Assembly: GCA_037355855.1 (NCBI GenBank)
Contig: CM074765.1
Coordinates: 1,798,001 to 1,862,000 of the forward strand
Direction of reading: 5' to 3'
Source: Pseudo-nitzschia pungens
Taxonomy: Eukaryota; Bacillariophyta; Bacillariophyceae; Bacillariales; Bacillariaceae
Length of the DNA stretch: 64,000 nt
Every line of letters begins with the position of its first letter. Positions within the stretch are counted from its first letter, which is position 1. Below are positions 29,285 to 40,063 of the stretch, piece after piece. Below the pieces are notes generated by a model that saw only the letters and a program-made list of their open reading frames with translations, was not told where the DNA came from and did not search any database. A program made the position numbers and the translations under genes.

Positions 29285-30053
29285 GCTTCTGATACTGTTG
29301 CTGTTGTTGTTGTTGTTGTTGTTGTTGCTGTTGTTGCATATTTCTTTTCTTTTCTTTGCGATTCTTCCATTTGGCATTCCATTTCCGCCCTTTTGCGCCT
29401 TTGGCACTGTTGTTGTTGCCGCCACTGTTTGCTTCCGTGGGCTGCATTTGTTGTGCCCGATCCAGCAGAGGACCCGACGAAACCGTAGATGCAAACGCCG
29501 AAATGGAAGACGACAGCATCTGGTAGTGGTGAGGGGGAGAAGTGGCACCCGAGGCAGCGTCCGATTCGCGTTCTGCGGAGCCGATATCTCCGGGTGCAAT
29601 CGCGGTGTTTCCCGTTTCCTGCGTTTTCTCCCCTTCTTCCCTCGGGCTCGAGAGTTTCCATCGCCAAATGTCCTTGGTTCGATTTGTCATGCTCTCTTTT
29701 TCGGCGTTTTCCTCTTCGCTTCCACTCCCACTGCTGCTTGTGTTTCTGCTGGTGCTGCTATCGGATGCCGTTCGGCAATCCTCCGTGCCGGTGCTACCCG
29801 CCGCTCCCGCGGATGCTTGGCATGCACTGCTGCCGGAGTCGCGGGAAGAAGGCTCGCTGTATCCACTCTGGTCGTCGTGTTCTTGTTGGCTGGTGCTGGT
29901 GCTGGTGCTGTTCGATACGGAAGCCATCTGCATCTGCATCTCCGTCGTTTGCGGTTGCCGTTGCCGTTGCGGTTCCGTTTGGGTTTGCGAGTGTATTGCA
30001 CGGCGGTTGCGGCTGGTGATGTTGATGCGGTGGCCTCCACGGATCGTATTCAT
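27186..30053 (-). CDS. BTB/POZ-like protein with polyQ N-terminal region
   Basis: A 955-aa protein, ATG at 30053 (MNTIRGGHRI); the longer frame above begins with TTG. The first about 590 residues are low complexity: Ser/Thr/Gly runs, two long Gln tracts (about 29258-29338), and an SGSDGRLSGSDDRL repeat. The folded part, about residues 620-870, reads FSDWTLEISYFDRTYREPRV, YYLHKNMVAFGIRKSECI, then ARAVPMVLDFLYY and NIFKVAELMEVLALEKAIGD, the outline of a BTB/POZ domain with a BACK-like helical tail. It may be a Cullin-3 adaptor or a chromatin-related protein; not decided. The polyQ tract is encoded by (CAA)n on the minus strand and is likely length-variable. The plus strand has a long open frame over the same region, a shadow of the repeat. 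Confidence 0.7.
29258..29338. repeat. (TTG)n trinucleotide repeat, encodes polyQ
   Basis: Two runs of TTG, separated by CTTCTGATACTGTTGCTG, reading as Gln on the minus strand inside the BTB-like gene. Confidence 0.9.
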
Positions 30054-31205
30054 CACAACCCTACGCTCACACCCACCCCGAATCGACAATCGGATCGAAA
30101 CAAAACGACCCAATCAACGCTGCGCTGCTTTCCGTTCCCATCCATCAGCGGGGATCGTTCTCGGCGTGTTCGATGTTCGATTTTTCTCGTTCCGACGAGC
30201 TTCCTTCCGATAAAAACAACAATTGCATGCATGGATGCTTACATTTAGAGCACACAATCCGCAATTTCGTCGCTAGTGATACCAAAAACAAATTCCTCCA
30301 GTGATAAAAGGAAACCAATTAAGTGCAAGCAGTATCCCAACCGAAAGGAGTTAGATCGTCGGAGGGAGGGCACGACAACGAGCACGAAACGCGTGATACT
30401 TCTCCACAAATTTGGCGCTTATGTAGCATGACCCCTGCTTAGGCATCGCAAACCGCGTTGTGGTTCGCCGAAAAACTTAGTCCAACGGGTCATGCCGTGA
30501 CCCGTTTCGAACGAAGGAAAACTTCCGCGGAACCGGAATGAAGAATGAATGAACTCGGTCGGATTTACTACGTAGCCGTTCAACACACGGTGCGTAGCTT
30601 TCGAGTAAACTGTCCATCCGTCCATGTCAATTTTGTTGTCGACGGTGCGAAAGAACAAACCGACACTGATACTGCCAAGAAATCTCGGGAGTGTTGCATA
30701 ATAGTATTATGGTAAAAATCTTACTGGTATGAGTAAGGTTAAAAATAACCTTATTGTGAATCATTGCCACGGCATTTTCAATCAATCAATTTTTCCGCCA
30801 ATCACGATGTTTACCGTAACCTTACTGGTACTCCTCGTAATGGTAATTATTGTGGTTTATTGAGAGTAGAATGATTTGTTTTTTTCGTGGGGAAATTGTC
30901 CGATTGATTCATTCATTCACTTGTACGTAGTAATAAGTATTTTAAGAGTATTTTTTTGGCAGCAGTGCCAGTGCCAGTGCCAGTGCCAGTGCCGGAGCCG
31001 GCAGTGAGGCCTCTTGAGTAAACAATGACGCACTCCGTCCACTCACTGCTTTGCTGCACTGTGGCTGCGGCTGTGGTGTTTGCATGCACATTGCACTTAC
31101 ATGAGTAGCATGAGGCAGAGCAGCATGACAATGTGTAGTATTTTATCTTCTTTTACCTATTCAGATCGGGAAGAGAAGATAAAGAATATACACAAACAGG
31201 AAAAG
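30054..31205. other. Divergent intergenic
   Basis: 5' region of the BTB-like gene (minus) and of the DGAT2 fusion (plus). Contains GCCAGT hexamer repeats at about 30963-30993 and GGTAACGTTAC-type motifs near 30820. In 31100-31170 there are further in-frame ATGs (31101, 31110, 31122), and TTTTACCTATTCAG at 31151-31164 looks like a 3' splice site, so a 5' UTR intron is possible. No other gene. Confidence 0.5.
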
Positions 31206-32930
31206 ATGCCCTCCAACCTAAAGTTGAAGTTACAAGCTCTGTTCGGCTGTCTCCTTTGGGATTATGCTGTGCCACAGCTTACATGGTTAGTCACATGCGC
31301 CTTAATTCTCGCTCCTCCATCCTATCGTTGGATTCCAGCTTGCATTTGGGCCATGCCATCTGTGTTGGGCACAATCAAGAATACCCATGTGCAAAAGCTC
31401 CTTTGCAAGATTGCTAAGCTAAATCGCTTGAAAGTGCTGGAATCTTCGTCGGCATCTAATTTGCTCCGAGACGAAGAAGAGACTTGCATCGTGGGGCTTC
31501 ATCCTCATGGTCGCTATCCAATGATGATACTGCCATGGCTCGCATCTCGTCCTGATCTCTTTCGTAACAATTTTGTCCTGGCGCAGTCATCGTTAGGGAA
31601 ATACGTTCCTACTGTTGGTTTGATCACCATGTTTTGTAATGTGGTTGATGTCACTCGCAAAGCAATCAAAGATAGCTTGCAGCATGGAAATAATGTTGCT
31701 TTATTTCCAGGAGGCGCTCGTGAAATGGTATACTGCCAACCTGGTGACAAGACGATTCCAATTGTAAGAAGGAATGGCTTTTTGAGAATTGCTTTCGAAG
31801 ATTCACACCAAGTGGTTCCCTGCTACCTCTTTGGAATGCACGATGCGTTCACAAATCCATTGTCTAAGTTTGATGAAGCACTCTTCAGACTAACAGGAGC
31901 CAACATTCCCTTTTGGCTGCCTACCTCAGCGCGATCAGATCCGAAGGCAATGACATTTGGGGAGCCTGTTGACCCAGAAGACTTTGAATTGTTTGAGGAA
32001 TTTGTCGATGCATACTATATGTCCTTGGAAGCAGTATTTGAGTCCAACAAACTGCACTTCAAGGAATACAAGTCACGAAAAATCTTGTGGGTGTTTCAAA
32101 TGGAATCCAAAACAGGTGTCAAGAAGGACACCACTACTAAATTGGTCAACAGAATCACTTTGCTAAGCTCATTGGTTGGGGCATTTATGGTATCAGTAAG
32201 TGCTTTCAATTTTACTCTTCATGGTGCCTTCTATGACACTGCGCGTCTCGAGTGGTATTCATCAAATGTTCATAGGTCATTGATTGTCCACATTGCTTTT
32301 TCGGGACTATGGGTGCTATTATCAGCAATTCAGATGCAGAAAATTGGTAGATTCCACAAATACGTCGGTTACCTGGCTGTGGCTATGAATTTTGGAATGT
32401 GTGGCAGTGCGTTTCACATTGCAACAAAGAAATCTGAAACCACCTTATTGAGAGATGATCTATCCAACTTTGGCTTGGTTTCTTCCATTTTACAATTTAC
32501 GGCTCCTACGCACATTGCTGGAGCTGTTCTCTTCAAAGTGGTGGACGGCATCATGTCAATTGTGTCTGGCGATCTCAAACGCCATAAAATGATGATGTCT
32601 GTTACGAATACATTGATGTTGTTTGCATTGTTACCACGCATTGCAGGTTTTGTCATTCAATGGATTTTCCCGAATCTTCAAGCTAGGGATCGCGTGACTC
32701 TTGCAAACTTCTTGATGTATTGGGCAAATAGAGATGAGTTCCGAAGCAAGAGGGCAAAATGGACCAGTCTGACCATTGTGCTTATCAACAGCCTTCTTCT
32801 GTTGATGGAATGGGTCAGCGGTTTTCCATATATAGTACCATGGATTATGCCATTTGTACAGAGTTACGCCGCTGCGCTAATGACAGTATTTTTGAAGCGA
32901 CGAAATACTACTAAGAAGAAGCTTTGCTAA
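31206..32930 (+). CDS. DGAT2-type acyltransferase fused to membrane domain
   Basis: A 574-aa protein from the ATG at 31206 (MPSNLKLKLQ); earlier in-frame ATGs at 31101-31122 would add up to 35 residues. The N-terminal half is a diacylglycerol acyltransferase 2 / MOGAT: HPHG at residues 99-102, LFPGGAREM, RRNGFLRIAFED, VVPCYLFG. It transfers acyl-CoA to diacylglycerol for storage lipid at the ER. After about residue 300 there is a second polytopic part with about six hydrophobic helices (LIVHIAFSGLWVLLSAIQM, IGRFHKYVGYLAVAMNFG, ISIVSGDLKRHKMMMS, ALLPRIAGFVIQWIF). The HR/RxHR-like pattern resembles DUF2306-type membrane proteins. I find no in-frame stop or intron between the two, so it looks like one fused protein. 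The role of the second part is unknown. Confidence 0.75.
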   Translation: MPSNLKLKLQALFGCLLWDYAVPQLTWLVTCALILAPPSYRWIPACIWAMPSVLGTIKNTHVQKLLCKIAKLNRLKVLESSSASNLLRDEEETCIVGLHPHGRYPMMILPWLASRPDLFRNNFVLAQSSLGKYVPTVGLITMFCNVVDVTRKAIKDSLQHGNNVALFPGGAREMVYCQPGDKTIPIVRRNGFLRIAFEDSHQVVPCYLFGMHDAFTNPLSKFDEALFRLTGANIPFWLPTSARSDPKAMTFGEPVDPEDFELFEEFVDAYYMSLEAVFESNKLHFKEYKSRKILWVFQMESKTGVKKDTTTKLVNRITLLSSLVGAFMVSVSAFNFTLHGAFYDTARLEWYSSNVHRSLIVHIAFSGLWVLLSAIQMQKIGRFHKYVGYLAVAMNFGMCGSAFHIATKKSETTLLRDDLSNFGLVSSILQFTAPTHIAGAVLFKVVDGIMSIVSGDLKRHKMMMSVTNTLMLFALLPRIAGFVIQWIFPNLQARDRVTLANFLMYWANRDEFRSKRAKWTSLTIVLINSLLLLMEWVSGFPYIVPWIMPFVQSYAAALMTVFLKRRNTTKKKLC

Positions 32931-34753
32931 TGTTAATGTGAAATGAGAGATTCGTGAAAATGCTGGATGTTACGTGATATGTTACATGATAAGTTTCTCT
33001 TGGAGTCAGCCTACTCCAAACTCTTCCATGTCAATTCTACGTTTTCAAAGGCTGCCAAGTTGAAGCGGTCCACGGTTTGATATGATCTACTTAGTAGACT
33101 TAGACTTAGTTCGAACAGAGCTGAAAGATATATTTGTGATAAAAATAGAGTGTTACAAACTACTCTGTATCAAACTCTTTATCGATACATACAAATCACG
33201 CCAACATCCAAGTAGGCTTATGATTACAACTCTTCGGAGGTCCTCGTTTCACCTCCTCCAATCCTTCCATATCATACAACACTTGATTCAACTGTCGAGT
33301 GTCAGGACGGATAGCTTGAGGTAGCTGGCGTCGAATGTCCAGCACATTTCGTTGAGACCGACATGTTGATGAAATTACCTCTCTTACTAGAGCTTGAATG
33401 TCATTGTCGCTTGCCACAATAAATTGTATTGAGAGTGTAAAGGGAACAGAATGAGTCGGTAGCAAACTTCCACTGCAATCAAAATCGCTCCCCTTCACCG
33501 AGACTTGACAAAAAATATTGCATAGACGCTGCTACGGTAGGTACAAATACAACGCAAAATGAATGAGAACCACAATTCTTTTTGCTGGTGGTAGTTGGAT
33601 AGTACTAATAGTACTACTACTAGTACTACTATCACCAACCTGCCAATTTACTAGTAGTAGCATATTACTACTACTAGTACTAGTTTGCCATGCCTTGGCA
33701 AGTGTTTCAGCAATACGTACATAAAGAAGTCCAGCTGTGAATTTGATCACGACGAGTCGACTCTGGTGCTGGTGATGCTTCACCACTGCAGAACAGCAAG
33801 TACCATCTGTACGATCAGAGATGATCAAAAAGACTTTCAGCCAACAAACGTAGTGATTACTTTTGGATTACCAGGATATTAGTACTACTAGTATTATCAG
33901 TTTCGTTCTTCTTCTTGCTAGTAGTAGAAATATCTACTACAGCACCGAACTTTTCCAAACCATTGTTGCCATTCTTTTGGCACCTGACTGAAAAAATAAG
34001 CATGATAATTCCATGCCAGCATACTAACTGGTGGTGGTGCAGCCAAATGGATCCACACCGAGCTAGCTCGTCCCAATGGATGAAATGCACGAGACTTAGT
34101 GCAACCCTCCAAATCATCCTCATTCCATTGGATAGTGGGATGACACTCTCCTCCCTGTGGCATTAGCCCTCTACTCTTCCTAACAGCAAGTGTATTCATA
34201 CACATAATCTTTGTTTGATGATAGTATTCGTAGTAGTGACGCCGAAGTTACAGTTGGCGTTGTTCCAGAATTTTCTCCAGGGCCTGCATCGTTACGTGAA
34301 ATCATCATGTACTATGAAATAATACGGGCAGCAGCAGGCATATTTCTACCGATGTTGAAAGTCTTCGGGAGTACTTCCCGTCTGTCGTACGGTATTACAT
34401 GGGATTGTTGGTTGGAGTACACCATGACGGTGCGAAAAAAAGGCGGAAGAGTCGGAGAAAAAAGGATTCATTCTTGTTATTATAAGTATTGTACATGTTG
34501 GAAACGTGTGAGGAGTATTTTAACGGTGAAAGCACTGCCCGGTACTCGGAACCCGCCAAATCCGGAAACGATTGGCTTGTCGTGCCTTGCCATGGTGTAT
34601 CGTGTAGGTTGTGTCCGGTGACGGCCGGGCATGATGTGTGCCGAAAGGAAACCAGTTCGCCGCAAGGGAGGGGCGGATACATGCTTGTGTGCGGTGTAAT
34701 GCATCGAATCGAATCGAATCGAATCGAATCGCATTGTTTTCGCTCGAACCGAC
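32931..34753. other. Intergenic with possible weak gene
   Basis: Between the DGAT2 fusion and the LMBR1-like gene. A TAGTAC/CTAGTAGTA cluster lies at about 33597-33687, and further TAGTACTACTAG at about 33880-33892. A weak minus-strand gene candidate is listed separately. A (GAATC)n run lies at about 34706-34732. Otherwise nothing recognised. Confidence 0.5.
33196..34205 (-). CDS. Possible three-exon gene, unknown product
   Basis: Three coding-looking segments on the minus strand in order: 34205-about 33965 (ATG at 34205; NEDDLEGCTKSRAFHPLGRA, then AAPPPVSMLAWNYHAYFFSQ), about 33835-33690 (FLIISDRTDGTCC, KFTAGLLYVRIAETLAKAWQ) and about 33500-33196 (VSVKGSDFDCSGSLLPTHSV, IQFIVASDNDIQALVREVIS, stop at 33196). 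Introns would contain the CTAGTAGTA clusters. Splice sites are not settled, so I give the outer span only. Residue composition looks like a folded protein, but I recognise no family. It could be a pseudogene or chance frames. Confidence 0.35.
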
Positions 34754-36814
34754 TCATCCCCGTCTCGACCGCAGCCGATCCCGGAGCTCGGTGCCCGACG
34801 GACCCGAGTCCTTGGGTCGGAACATCAAATAGAGGGTGGTCAGCAGGGTGAACGAGAACATAATGTATATGAAGATCTTTTGTGTGAACCAAAAGCCAAA
34901 GAAAGTCAGGTTCTCGATCTGCACGTTGAAGATCTGGTTGATGGTCGAGTCCCGGGCGTAGTCCGCAAAGGCCTGGGCCGAGAACTGTACCACCGGAAGA
35001 GCGCACAGCAACACGAGGCCCGTGTTGAACAAAAACGACGACATGTAGGTCTTGCCCAGGACCATCGGGTGCAGCTGGATGCAGGCCACGCGCAGACCAA
35101 ACTTGAAGCAGCCAACCACCGCGGCAAAGAGCAGGTAGATCGTGAACAGGGCAACGCTCAGGACGCCAAAGAGGGAGAACCACTTGTCGAACCAGGCAAA
35201 GTAATCGTTCAAGAATGGCGTGAGCGGCTGACTGGGGAAGACGTAGATGGCAATGTGGATGACCCACACCACCGAAATCACGATCGAGCAAATCCCCAAA
35301 AACAGGGCAATGTAGGGCCGGAGCGGGTTGTAGTTCTCGTAGTTGGAGGTGCACGCCTTAAAGTCCTCCACGTCCTGCTCCAGCAAATAGACGCCCTGCT
35401 TGAATTCCAGGAGTGCCTGGCGTTCGACCCGGGCCTGCTTGCGTTTCTCGGAGTTGAAATAACCACCGACCCCACCGACGCTGCCCATGTCGGGATTGGC
35501 ATCGCGCTCGATCTTGATGAGCTCCCCGATCTCCACCAGCTCGTTGACTCGTTCCCGCAACGACTTTTGCGCCTCGGCGTACTCCATCGCGTCCATGTGG
35601 CGGGGCCGGTTGACAAAGACCAGGATGAGGTCCAGCGGCATCGACGCGATGCCAATGCCCCCAAAGATGGCAAAGAGGAACCATCCCAGCCACGCCAGGA
35701 GGGCGGCGAAGAAGGTGCTGAGTCCCACCTGCATGACCAACTCCATCGGCCCGTCGTTGACGACCGTCCCGCCGTAGGCCAGGTCGTACGGGTTTCCGGT
35801 CATGTCCCGGAGCTGTTCCGTGGTAAAGTTCCCGTCGATGGCTTGCGTCTTGTAAACGATGCCCATGCGATCGCTTCCGAGCGCCGTGGCGGTTATCAGG
35901 TCCGCACCGGTGTACTCCACCACAGAAATCTCGGCCTCCGAGGCCGTCATGTAGGCAATCACAAAGACGACGGTGATCATGATGACCACCAGGGTGGTGT
36001 ATCCCAGTGCGGAGAGAATTCGGGACTTTTTGACCGGGTTGGGATCCACCGATGTCCCTGCCATCAGCATGCCGTCGTCGGCCTCGTAGAAAAAGGTAGA
36101 AAAGGGAATCATCAAAAAGACCCACACGGGGATCAGCCAAAAGAAGACGTCCCAGAAGAGGCTCATGTTCAGTCCGCCGCAGAGTTTTGTGTTGTAGCCG
36201 TCGCATCCTGCAATGGGTCATAGGGATTCCAATTCGTTGATGTTGTTGTTTTGTTTCGTTTCGTTTCGTTCGGAGTGTGACAGGGGGTGGGATGGGTGAG
36301 TGGAAATCAATCATTGCTTGGATGGTCGGATGGAACGTGTTGGAGGAGATTGCATTCGCAACCCAAAGCGAGGCACTCGCACCCTGCGGCACGATGCAAT
36401 TCCCTACATTGCTTCGAATTGGTTCCGAGCGACTGTTCGAACCGACGTGCAATGGAATTCGATTGTGGCAATCATTGCTTCGCATTCATTTCACCGCATC
36501 GTTTCGGTGCTGCTTGATTCCTCATCCAAATCCAAACCAATCACGAATGAATGCATGAATGAATGAATCGATCTCGGCTGTAAAACACAGTATGATTTCT
36601 ACGTACCGGCGTATCCTTCGTTGTTCGCGACATCGAGGGGGAGCAAGAGGCAGGTCGCTCCCGCCAGCATGATTCCAATGATCACGACGAACTTCGGAAA
36701 GTAGGCCTCATTGTGGTCGTCGGGGTGCTGGTAATAAACCAACAAATAAACCGCAACTACCAGCAATATCAGAAAGGTCACCGATGTGGCGACGATCAAA
36801 AAGACATCCGCCAT
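34754..36814 (-). CDS. LMBR1-like multi-pass membrane protein, 2 exons
   Basis: Exon 1 36814-36607 and exon 2 36207-34754, with a 399-bp GT-AG intron. Joined CDS 1662 bp, 553 aa. The join restores GYAGCDGYNTKLCGG in frame. Exon 1 supplies the first helices (VFLIVATSVTFLILLVVAVY, FVVIIGIMLAGATCLLLPLD) and DVAN, typical of LMBR1/LMBD1-type proteins. Exon 2 continues with about seven more helices, the IASMPLDLILVFVNRPRHMD block and a conserved cytosolic coiled region (EYAEAQKSLRERVNELVEIG). LMBR1 relatives include lipocalin receptors and the lysosomal cobalamin exporter partner LMBD1. The substrate here is not known. The C-terminus is short and basic. Confidence 0.85.
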
Positions 36815-37361
36815 GGTGGAGGAGTATACAAGGAGTTTATCTGTTGTGTGCTCGATTGATCGGTGTGCTTTTGCGCGGTGCGTTGCTGGTAGTACACAGA
36901 GAGCGATCTCCGGTAGAGGATACCGTACAGTTTTGCATCGTACCGTGCGACATGGCATAGGAAGAGATGACCGCTGTCAATAAATGTGCCTTCCGGTACT
37001 AGTAACGTTACCAGTAACTCCTGCGCTGTACCAGCGTTGGATAAATGTGGTGCTTTCATGGATACTTAATTTATGTATCATAGATATAGATACGATTAGG
37101 TTGGATTGGTGATCCACACTGGAGCTTTCGAGTGAGTGAGTCCCGAATGGTTCAAAAAATACGAACGTCTTCACCAAGTGGAATAAGATTTAAAATCAAT
37201 CTTCATCAAGCTGAAAATCATCGTCGATCCTAGTTGTTTCCTTCGTCACAGGATACGACGAGCGGAGTTCAACCGATTCCTCTCTTCCAACAGACGAAAC
37301 AAGGGCGAACTTTCAACCAACAAACCAACCCATTTTTTTCACCGAACGATCATTACCAAGT
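36815..37361. promoter_or_regulatory. Divergent promoter region
   Basis: 547 bp between the LMBR1-like gene (minus) and the 2OG-oxygenase candidate (plus). Small frames here have no recognisable domain. I cannot assign individual elements. Confidence 0.4.
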
Positions 37362-38843
37362 ATGAGAAAGTCAGGGCGATCCGATCGACTATTTCCCGCG
37401 GGACTGCTGTGCCTTCTGATCGTGGCCTGCCGCACTGCACCACAAAACGGGATCGAGGCCTTTGTGCTTCCCGATCGGCAGCGGATCGGAGTTCCTGCGT
37501 CGAATCACGGGCCTTCCTCCGTCCTGATCGTTTCGAGCCAAAACAGCAGCGGCGGCAGCAGCAGTGACAGTGGCAGCAGCAGTGGAAGTGGCGGTGTGGG
37601 ACCCAAGGCCGGTGGCCGCCGGCGTCCTGGGCGGAGCGGGCCACGGGGCGGAACGACTTCCCCGGCGTCCACCACCGGTCCCAAATCCTCGTCGACCCGT
37701 CCTCGATCCGGTCCTCGATCCGGTTCGCAGCGTCGCGGGAGCGAGCCTCCCCAACGCGGCCCGCCCCCGGAGGAAAAGCCCTTCGACGGCAGGGCCCTGA
37801 CGGCGGCGCAGGTGCCCAACCTCGACGCGCCGGTGCTGGACCTGCGTGCGGCCATGACCGAATCTTCGTCGCCCTCCCCTCCCGGCGAGGCCGCACCAAC
37901 GTTGCGCTGCGTTACGCCCGGGCTGCATTGCGCCGACCGAGCAGCCGAGCCACTCGCTCCACCACCATCCGCCGAACCCCCCAAGAATTACGAGTATCGA
38001 TCGCTCGACGATCTGCTGGCCGCCGCGGGGGTTTCGGCCGGCGTTTTTTCCCTGTCGGAGCTCTTCAATTCCGACGAGGCCTTTCGAAACGAGCTGAGGT
38101 CGGCCATTCGGTTGGACGTCTTCGAGACGACCCCCTTTTACGCCAAGCTTCCGGAAAAGGCGAAGACGGTTCTGCTCCTGCCCGATTCCTCCCTCGAGGG
38201 TTCTTGGAGGATCCCGGAGGCAGCAAGCAGCGTTGAACACGACGACGACGAATGACGACAACGAAGCGACTCCGAAAACGTCCGAGAGCGACGAAGGGCG
38301 AGCACCCGCTGCATCTGCTGCGTCTCTCCGCATGAAACACACCACCCGTGTGCTCAACGCCGCCCTGGAGCAGCACTTGCGACGGCGACGGCGACGACCA
38401 ACCAACTCCGTCGTTTACCGGAGACGATCTCTTCCGGGCCATCGGATCCCTGTGTGGATCCGGCGCGTCGACCCACTGGATCGACTATTTACGGCGTCCA
38501 GGACCGCGAAAATCAACCACTCCTGGCATTTGGATGCCGGTCGATCCCCCGACAACTGCAAGGACCGTCCTGTGGGGTTTCCCGCCGGAAAACCACTACG
38601 AGGGCACGGGAGTCTTTTCGCACCTGGTCGGCCTAGGCGGAACCCTTCGACGACATGGTCGGCGGGTCGATCGAGCACCACAACCGGATGGAACCCGTTC
38701 TGTTCGAGGGCCAGCCCCCGGACCGCTGCGTGGTCCGGCCCGGGTACGCGCCGGGGCGGGAACTCCTCCTGTACCGCGACGTGGACGTCCTGCACTCGGC
38801 TCCGGACGTGGCCTACCGAACCTCCGTCATGCGGTTCATGTAA
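37362..38843 (+). pseudogene. 2OG-Fe(II) oxygenase-like gene with six +1 shifts
   Basis: ATG at 37362 begins a 297-codon frame: a signal-like start (LLCLLIVACRTA, then GIEAFVLPD with Phe after the cut), a Pro/Ser/Arg-rich linker, and a folded segment (ELFNSDEAFRNELRSAIRLD). Reading then steps through successive frames, each shifted by +1: at about 38250, 38385, 38486, 38522, 38562 and 38643. The pieces fit end to end: FTGDDLFRAIGSLCGSGAST, IYGVQDRENQ, WHLDAGRSPDNC, TVLWGFPPENHYEGTGVFSH, then FDDMVGGSIEHHNRMEP, RPGRELL-like YRDVDVLHSAPDVAYRTSVM. The HLD and the later H...R suit a 2OG/Fe(II) oxygenase. All extra bases have the same sign and several lie at C or G runs, so this may be an assembly artefact over an intact gene, or real decay. 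Confidence 0.6.
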
Positions 38844-40063
38844 ACCGCAGCTTGCAAGTGGACGTGCAAATGCCGATGCCGATGCAACTGGATGCAACTG
38901 GATGCATGCCTATAGTGCGAGCGCAACCGCGATGGAATCCGGGGCAGTGCAACGGAGGTTTTTTCGCGTTCGAGCGGTTGCGGATGGGATGCGAGGAGCA
39001 AGAATCTCACGCGACGCAACATTCGATACGCGCAGACCTTTCTTCGGAGCATCGGTCCACCGCCCATTCCATCGCGATGCAAAACATCGCCGCGGGAACG
39101 GAGCGCGGTACTTTCCGGCAAAAATTGCGGCGACGTCTTCCGCACTTCCAATGAACCATACGCGTACACGTAGTTTGCAGTTGGTTGAAGGAATTGTCGA
39201 GATCGAATCGAACCGAAGATCGTCCCGAAACGGCTTATGCCTCTCAACGAATCGCGATACTTGCCAATCGCAAGGACCACGGCAACACATTCCCGTTGGT
39301 TCCTTTGCGAAACTGCTGTCTCCAACCAGCCACAAACAGGTCCCCACAAAGCGTTGAATCGCAATGAATTTTCGATGGCATTATACTATTATATAAAATA
39401 ATAATAATAGTATTACGTGTTGAGTGTACGTGTAATAATACAGTGTTATATAATATTGTTACTACTTCCTATTCTTGAATCATTACAATTTTCAACAGCA
39501 AACGCAATGATTGATTCGCATTTTGATTGACGATTTTCAATCCTGCCGTTCTTAAAAATAACGCTACGGTACGGATGTTCATCAAGTCAATGCGGTGCCG
39601 TTCGCACGATCCGAACGCCGTCTTCCAGTTTCGACGCATGCAATGCCATCCTCCACTGCGCAACGATGAGAGTCCGTGTTTTGTCAAACACGTCGAGTCG
39701 GAACTGCCCTCCGACAAATTCGCGATGATTCTAACTCAACACAACGCAACGCAATACCGGACGATCATCGAAACGGGCGAGTACAATCGTAAAAAATGAC
39801 AACAACTACGACTGGGAATAACAACCGTACAATTTTGTGTTGTGCGAACGAACAAAAGCGCAGTACTAGTAGACATTGGAAATTCACGTGTCGGAACGAT
39901 CCGAGAGAGAGAGGGTTTTTGTTCGAGAGAGCAAATGATGACTTATGGATTGAAATTTTGCACGGACCTTTAACGGTTCGTCCCCGCAGGTCTGGGGGTT
40001 GTGTTGTGTCGTCCCCGTGGTTGGGTTGTCGGTTCGCTATTTCGTCCGGCGTTCCTCCCCCGC
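38844..40063. other. Intergenic, no clear gene
   Basis: 3' sides of the oxygenase-like gene (plus) and GPAT (minus). AT-rich TATAATA runs at about 39378-39460. Frames at 38813-39364 (minus), 38910-39347 (minus) and 39527-39799 (plus) overlap and have no domain or conserved pattern I recognise; the first also overlaps the oxygenase end. Not called. Confidence 0.5.

Noticed and set aside
28431..30248. 605-codon plus-strand frame over the BTB-like gene
   Set aside because: It is antisense to the BTB-like coding sequence and runs through its Ser- and Gln-encoding repeats; composition (poly Leu/Ala) is a shadow of those repeats.
34880..36223. 447-codon plus-strand frame antisense to the LMBR1-like gene
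   Set aside because: Shadow frame; rich in His, Asp and Gly, no domain, while the minus strand has clear transmembrane helices and matching splice sites.
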